From positions 3,502,051-3,566,050 of the forward strand of contig NZ_CP007597.1 in assembly GCF_000661955.1 (NCBI RefSeq): a stretch of DNA of 64,000 nt. Direction: 5' to 3'. This document shows, one piece after another, positions 59,941 through 64,000 of the stretch; position 1 is the first letter of the stretch, and every line of letters begins with the position of its first letter. The translations under genes were made by a program, and so were the position numbers. The notes below the pieces were generated by a model. It worked only from the letters and a program-made list of their open reading frames with translations, searched no databases and was not told the DNA's origin. Source of the DNA: Stenotrophomonas rhizophila. GTDB taxonomy: Bacteria; Pseudomonadota; Gammaproteobacteria; Xanthomonadales; Xanthomonadaceae.

Positions 59941-61194
59941 TCAGCGGAAGGCGGCCACCGCGGCCTTGGTGTTGACCAGCACGCGCTGGTTGTCGGCGCT
60001 GCTGGCAATGCCCATCGGCACGCCGTTGTAGTTGATGTTCGGGTTGGACCAGAAGTTCAGGCGCGGGCAGCCCGCCGTGCATGCGTAGGCCATGATCGTG
60101 CGCCAGCGCGAACCGCTCGACGGCTCGTAACGGTAGCCGTGGCCATACGCGTACGGCGAGGTGCTCGGGTCGGTGGCGATGTCGTGGCGCGCACTCTGCA
60201 GGTGGCCGATTTCATGAGCGAAGGAGTAGTAGCCGGTGGCGCAGTCCCAATGCACCGCCGCGAACGCGGTGGCGGCGGTGGAGCCGATGCCGGAGGCCAG
60301 GCCGCACGAGCTGGCGTTGTTGATCACCAGCACGGCGACGTCGGCGCGGGTGGTGTTGCGGCTGGTGTGGATGCTGTCCATCACCCCGTCGCTGGTGTTG
60401 CGGAAACGCGACAGGTCGGTGGAGAAGCTGCTTGATTCCACATAGGGGGTGGTCTCGTAACCGGCCAGCTGCAGGGTGATGCCCACGTTGCTGTTGACGT
60501 AGCCCTGGTTCGATTCGGCCACCGCCAACTGCACCAGCGACTGCATGTTGCCGCCGTACGCGGCCACCGCGCCGTTGGTGGCCACCACCAGCACCCGGAT
60601 GGTGGCCGGCGTTCCCGATGACGCCGCCGCGATACCAGCGCGGTCGCTGACCGGCATGGCCACCTGCGGCAGGCTGTTGTAGTCGGCCGGGTGGTCGGCC
60701 GGCATGCGCGACTCGTCCACTTCCACCAGCACATGGCGGCCATCGCTGAGCGGGCGCAGGCGGTACAGCTGGCCGTCCTTGCGGATGGAGCCAGTCACCG
60801 TGTCGCCGTTACGCACCAGGATCACCGAATTGGCCGGGTCGTTGGCCGCCGCCCGCGCGCCCAGCTTGGCGCTGCGCGACTGCAGCTGGCCGTACCAGAC
60901 GCTGCCGCCGTCCGGCAGGGCCTCGACGCGTTGCTGCAGCGCCTGCACCGGCGTCCCCAGCAGCTCGAACTCGAGCTGCCGCTGGCCAGCATTGACCGCT
61001 GCGGCATCGATCCGTACCTCCTGCACCGCGGCAGTGGACGCAGCCGACAGCACCGCCTGCGCGGCGGGCTGGTTGGCACTGCCGGCACGGCTCAGCACCG
61101 TGACCGGTTCGAACAACGGGGCGGCGCTGGCAGCGCCTGCCGCCGCCATGCACAACGTGATCACACCTGCGGCCTTGCTCATCGATCTGGACAT
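59941..61194 (-). CDS. Secreted zinc metalloprotease (reprolysin-like zincin)
   Basis: 417 residues from MSRSMSKAAGVITLCMAAAGAASAAP, a signal peptide. A propeptide-like region to about 200, then a catalytic domain with HEIGHLQSARHD (327-338), the long metzincin zinc motif. A Met-turn is likely in 'RTIMAYACTAGCP'. The Gly of the motif is replaced by Ala in 'SARH'. It is probably exported and may be a virulence or nutrition factor. It stands alone, divergent from the lipase gene. Confidence 0.88.
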   Translation of the reverse strand: MSRSMSKAAGVITLCMAAAGAASAAPLFEPVTVLSRAGSANQPAAQAVLSAASTAAVQEVRIDAAAVNAGQRQLEFELLGTPVQALQQRVEALPDGGSVWYGQLQSRSAKLGARAAANDPANSVILVRNGDTVTGSIRKDGQLYRLRPLSDGRHVLVEVDESRMPADHPADYNSLPQVAMPVSDRAGIAAASSGTPATIRVLVVATNGAVAAYGGNMQSLVQLAVAESNQGYVNSNVGITLQLAGYETTPYVESSSFSTDLSRFRNTSDGVMDSIHTSRNTTRADVAVLVINNASSCGLASGIGSTAATAFAAVHWDCATGYYSFAHEIGHLQSARHDIATDPSTSPYAYGHGYRYEPSSGSRWRTIMAYACTAGCPRLNFWSNPNINYNGVPMGIASSADNQRVLVNTKAAVAAFR

Positions 61195-61412
61195 CGTGTC
61201 GTCTCTCTCTGAGTGGAAAACGGGGTGGACATCGTGGTTACGGTGCTGCCCCTGCGAGCGGGCCCGCCCATATGGCTCCACTTGATCGCGTGAATTCAAT
61301 AGACAAGGTCGATCACTTTTCCGAACTGTGACCGCCGACCTCGCGGTTCAGCGACGTCGCGTCCGTGTCGTTTTCGCGCTAACGTCGTCCCATCCACTGG
61401 GAACAGACGGCC

Positions 61413-62900
61413 ATGGCAGGACAGCCCCCTCCGGTACCCACGGCGACGCTGTCGCTGCAGATCGGCCTGTTCTTCGACGGCACCCGCAACAACGCCGACA
61501 ACCTGTTGCGCGCGTCACGCCCGCCCGGCAGCACCACGCCCACCGCACGACCACCGGCGCCGCTGGTGGCCGATGACGCCTCGCCGTACCAGAGCCGGCT
61601 GACCAGCAGCTACAGCAACGGGCTGACCAACATCGCGCGGCTGCATGCGTTGTATCCCGACGACCGCGCGCAGCGGGCGCGCGGCCCGGTGGTGTCGCTG
61701 GCGATCTACATCGAGGGCGCCGGCACCCGCACCGGCACCGATGACGACCTGATGGGCCTGGCCTTCGGCATCGGGCGCACGGGGGTGCGCGCCAAGGCGC
61801 GGCGGGCGCTGGACGAACTGCTGCCCGATGCACTGCGGGCGCTGGCGCGTACCCATCCGCAGGCGGTGCTGGAAACGCTGCATATCGACCTGTTCGGTTT
61901 TTCGCGTGGCGCGGCGTCCGCACGCGATGCGCTCAATCGGCTCAACCGCGCCGACGGCCGCGCGTGGTTGCGCGAGCAGGTGCACCGCACCGGCTGGCAG
62001 GTGGCCAACGAGGCGACCGTCCCCGCGCGGCCGGCGCGCTTTGTCGGGCTGTTCGATACGGTGGTGGCAATCAACCCGCAGCAGCGCGACGAACTGCCCG
62101 ATGTCGCGCTGCCGGCCGGGTGCGCCGCCAAGGTACTGCAGATTGCCGCGCGCGACGAACACCGTTACCACTTCGCGCTGACCTCGGTGGCGCCGCAGCA
62201 TGAAGAGATCGCCCTGCCCGGCGTGCACGCCAACATCGGCGGCGGCTACGACCAGCGCATCGAAGGGCCCAAGCTGTTGACCCGCCCGCTTGGCCAGCGC
62301 GTTACAGGGCACGGCCTGGCCGACACCGAGGTGCCGCCGCTGCACCTGCTGCAGGGCACCCAGGTGTATCGGCAGGCGCTGGCGGCGTGCCAGCGTTGGC
62401 AAGCCGCGCTGGGATTGGGCGATGACGCGGTGTGGGTGGATGTGTGGCACCGCTGGCAGGCGCAGCGGGTGGCCGGCAGTGCCAGCGTGCTGCCGCAGTG
62501 GGTGCTGTATGCGCATGCGGCGGTGGTGTTGAAGCGCGACATCGACGGGCGCTACCAGTGGGTGGCCTTGCGGCTGATGCAGCAGCGTGCGGCCGCGGCC
62601 GGCGTGCGCTGGTTGGCCGATGCCGATGACGTGGCCGCGCTCACCCTGCCCGACGTGCTAGTGCCGATCACAGCGCGGCTGTTGTCGGGCCAGGCGTTGG
62701 ATGCGGCACAGGAACAGCTGCTGCGGCAGCACTACCTGATGCAGTCGGCGCATTGGAATTTCGATGCGCTCGGCGATACCGCGCTGTTGTACGCCGCCGA
62801 TGAAGGCACGCGTGAATTGCCGTATCGCCCCGGACCGGGGCTGTTCTACATCAACCGGCCGACCGAGGACGGCAAACGCGTGGTGTTGCCAAACGCGTGA
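61413..62900 (+). CDS. DUF2235 domain protein, Tle1-like putative type VI lipase effector
   Basis: 495 residues. N-terminal 'QIGLFFDGTRNN' and the nucleophile motif GFSRG (162-166, Ser164) followed by 'AASARD', 'FVGLFDTVVAIN' and 'LPGVHANIGGGYD' match DUF2235/Tle1 phospholipases. The C-terminal 150 residues are not recognised. No signal peptide, consistent with delivery by a type VI system, but no vgrG, PAAR or immunity gene is adjacent, so it is an orphan here. Confidence 0.85.
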   Translation: MAGQPPPVPTATLSLQIGLFFDGTRNNADNLLRASRPPGSTTPTARPPAPLVADDASPYQSRLTSSYSNGLTNIARLHALYPDDRAQRARGPVVSLAIYIEGAGTRTGTDDDLMGLAFGIGRTGVRAKARRALDELLPDALRALARTHPQAVLETLHIDLFGFSRGAASARDALNRLNRADGRAWLREQVHRTGWQVANEATVPARPARFVGLFDTVVAINPQQRDELPDVALPAGCAAKVLQIAARDEHRYHFALTSVAPQHEEIALPGVHANIGGGYDQRIEGPKLLTRPLGQRVTGHGLADTEVPPLHLLQGTQVYRQALAACQRWQAALGLGDDAVWVDVWHRWQAQRVAGSASVLPQWVLYAHAAVVLKRDIDGRYQWVALRLMQQRAAAAGVRWLADADDVAALTLPDVLVPITARLLSGQALDAAQEQLLRQHYLMQSAHWNFDALGDTALLYAADEGTRELPYRPGPGLFYINRPTEDGKRVVLPNA

Positions 62901-62951
62901 TTTACGTGCAGCCATCCAACGTGATGCGCCAGCCACCAAACGTGATGCGCC

Positions 62952-63013
62952 AGCCACCCATGGGGTGGCTCTACCGGGGCGCGTGATGCGGTAGAGCCAC
63001 CCCATGGGTGGCT
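62952..63013. repeat. Inverted pair of GTAG REPs with adjacent direct repeats
   Basis: Minus-strand unit 62952-62974 and plus-strand unit 62991-63013, both of the CCACCCCATGGGTGG type. Just before them AACGTGATGCGCCAGCCA occurs twice in tandem (62929-62966). Confidence 0.82.
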
Positions 63014-63046
63014 GCACCATGTTGGGTGGCCGCACCCGGTGTGGGG

Positions 63047-63898
63047 TTACCGCACCGGGCCGCTGGTGCGGCCGGCCTGCTCGATGAGGTTGGCCAGTTC
63101 TTCTTCGTCGAACCCGGCCAGCAGGCGCGCCTCCAGGTTGAAGGGGCCGTAGAGGAAGCCGCCGGCGTACTCGTTCAACAGCGCGATGAAGCGTTCGCGC
63201 GGTTCGACCCGGGCGCGCTTGCAGTACCAGTGATACCAGCGCGACCCGGCCGCCACGTGCGCCACTTCCTCGCGCAGGATGATCTCCAGCACATCGGCGG
63301 TGGCGTGGTCATTGGCCGACCGCAGTTTGTTGATCATGCCCGGGGTGACATCCAGCCCGCGGGCCTCCAGCACGCGCGGCACCAGCGCCATCCGCGACAG
63401 CCCATCGTGCGCGGTCTTCTCGCACATTTCCCACAGGCCGTTGTGCGCGTCGAAATCCCCGTAATCGAACCCCAGCGCCTGCAGCCGCCCGTGCAACAGC
63501 ATGAAATGGCGCGACTCGTCGTCGGCCACGCTCACCCAGTCGGCATGGAACGCACCGGGCAGGCCACGGAAGCGGTACACCGCATCCCAGGCCAGGTCGA
63601 TGGCATTGAGTTCGATATGGGCGATGGCATGGATGAACGCCGCGCGCCCCTCCACACTGCCCAGCCCGCGCTTGGGCAGGTCGCGCGGGTGCACCAGGTG
63701 CGGCCTGGACGGCCGGCCCGGCATGCGGATCGGCGCGGGCGGTGCGGCATCGGCGCGAGCCTTGAGCTGGCCCGCGCGGAACTGCACCGCGTAGGCCTGG
63801 GTCAGCGCGACTTTATGCAGCGGGTCCGTTGCGGCCAGGCACTGCTGCGCGGCACGCAGCAGGTCACCGGCCGCCTCCAGCGGCAACTGCTCGGCCAT
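63047..63898 (-). CDS. DUF455 family ferritin-like protein
   Basis: 283 residues from MAEQLPLEAAGDLL. Helical diiron-type ligands: 'HAIAHIELNAIDLAWDAVYRF', 'DDESRHFMLLHGRL' and 'ILREEVAHVAAGSRWYHW' (ExxH pairs). Function unknown; related to tRNA-hydroxylase-type ferritin-like folds. The ATG at 63898 is preferred to 63934, because the latter would overlap the upstream gene and 63898 has a GAGGG ribosome site. Confidence 0.88.
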   Translation of the reverse strand: MAEQLPLEAAGDLLRAAQQCLAATDPLHKVALTQAYAVQFRAGQLKARADAAPPAPIRMPGRPSRPHLVHPRDLPKRGLGSVEGRAAFIHAIAHIELNAIDLAWDAVYRFRGLPGAFHADWVSVADDESRHFMLLHGRLQALGFDYGDFDAHNGLWEMCEKTAHDGLSRMALVPRVLEARGLDVTPGMINKLRSANDHATADVLEIILREEVAHVAAGSRWYHWYCKRARVEPRERFIALLNEYAGGFLYGPFNLEARLLAGFDEEELANLIEQAGRTSGPVR

Positions 63899-63908
63899 CG
63901 GTGCACCC

Positions 63909-64000
63909 TCAGGCGCGGCGCTTGTGCTTGGCATCGTCCGAGCGCAACTGCTGGATGCGCTCGAAGTACCCCGGCTCGATACCGGTCGGGTAGACGCCGT
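63909..64000 (-). CDS. 3' end of a gene running off the right edge
   Basis: The last 29 residues are visible on the minus strand, including 'VYPTGIEPGYFERIQQLRS' and a basic tail, ending in TGA at 63909-63911. It ends 10 bp before the DUF455 start, so both are probably one operon. Too little is present to name it. Confidence 0.55.
   Translation of the reverse strand, partial: GVYPTGIEPGYFERIQQLRSDDAKHKRRA

Noticed and set aside
61413..62900. Complete type VI effector-immunity island
   Set aside because: Only the lipase is present; no vgrG, PAAR, chaperone or immunity gene was found in the window.

Overview
The window looks like a chromosomal segment of a Stenotrophomonas-type member of the Xanthomonadaceae. 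The DNA is GC-rich and densely coding, and housekeeping gene orders are gammaproteobacterial (yceD-rpmF-fabH, recR-ybaB-dnaX, tig-clpP-clpX-lon-hupB-ppiD, dnaQ-rnhA-methyltransferase/gloB-mltD). Intergenic gaps are peppered with short palindromes that begin with GTAG, matching the SMAG repeats known from Stenotrophomonas maltophilia. I see no prophage, CRISPR array, insertion sequence or integron; this is mostly core genome with a few accessory genes. All calls come from reading the sequence; nothing was searched against a database.

Layout. 0-3.6 kb: a kinase-like protein, fabH, rpmF and yceD on the minus strand, opposed by a Maf nucleotide pyrophosphatase. 3.6-9.9 kb: a GT39/ArnT-like membrane glycosyltransferase, then an overlapping MoxR / DUF58 / transglutaminase / Slp-lipoprotein operon. 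10-13.8 kb: HIT protein, recR-ybaB-dnaX and tRNA-Ser(GGA). 13.9-17.2 kb: two lipoproteins, a GNAT acetyltransferase, an SMR (Gdx-type) exporter behind a probable guanidine-II riboswitch, a hypothetical gene and the SRP RNA. 17.3-21.2 kb: a DUF4440 protein, a metallo-beta-lactamase-fold protein, Kdo kinase, a divergent heptosyltransferase, DUF6165 and tRNA-Ser(CGA). 21.4-26.1 kb: PP2C phosphatase, dnaQ, rnhA, methyltransferase, gloB, mltD.

26.5-36.1 kb is a minus-strand protein-quality-control block (tig-clpP-clpX-lon-hupB-ppiD) interrupted by three tRNA-Asp and one tRNA-Val. 36.4-39.3 kb holds tRNA-Leu, a ClC channel, a small secreted protein and tRNAs Lys, Lys, His, Arg, Pro. 39.4-46.7 kb: YccA-like membrane protein, a cysteine hydrolase / LysR / TauE cluster with palindromic operators, NAD-type isocitrate dehydrogenase, an AhpD-like protein with a glutaredoxin, and a BepA-like protease. 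46.8-52.8 kb is a phosphate/polyphosphate block (phoB-phoR-ppk1-ppx) with a Pho box upstream. 53.3-56.2 kb is a large TonB-dependent receptor. 56.7-59.9 kb: GT4 glycosyltransferase, PAP2 phosphatase, lpxH and a secreted protein. 59.9-64 kb: a secreted zinc metalloprotease, an orphan DUF2235 (Tle-like) lipase, a DUF455 ferritin-like protein and the 3' end of one more gene.

The most unusual content is non-coding. A composite element of about 310 bp, made of two oppositely oriented long hairpins, occurs twice (28.7 kb and 56.3 kb). Its arms differ between copies with compensatory changes, while a purine-rich 15-mer is kept in all four hairpins. GTAG/GTAA repeats also supply the stop codon of four genes, and several genes appear to be transcribed without a leader from promoters packed between divergent start codons.
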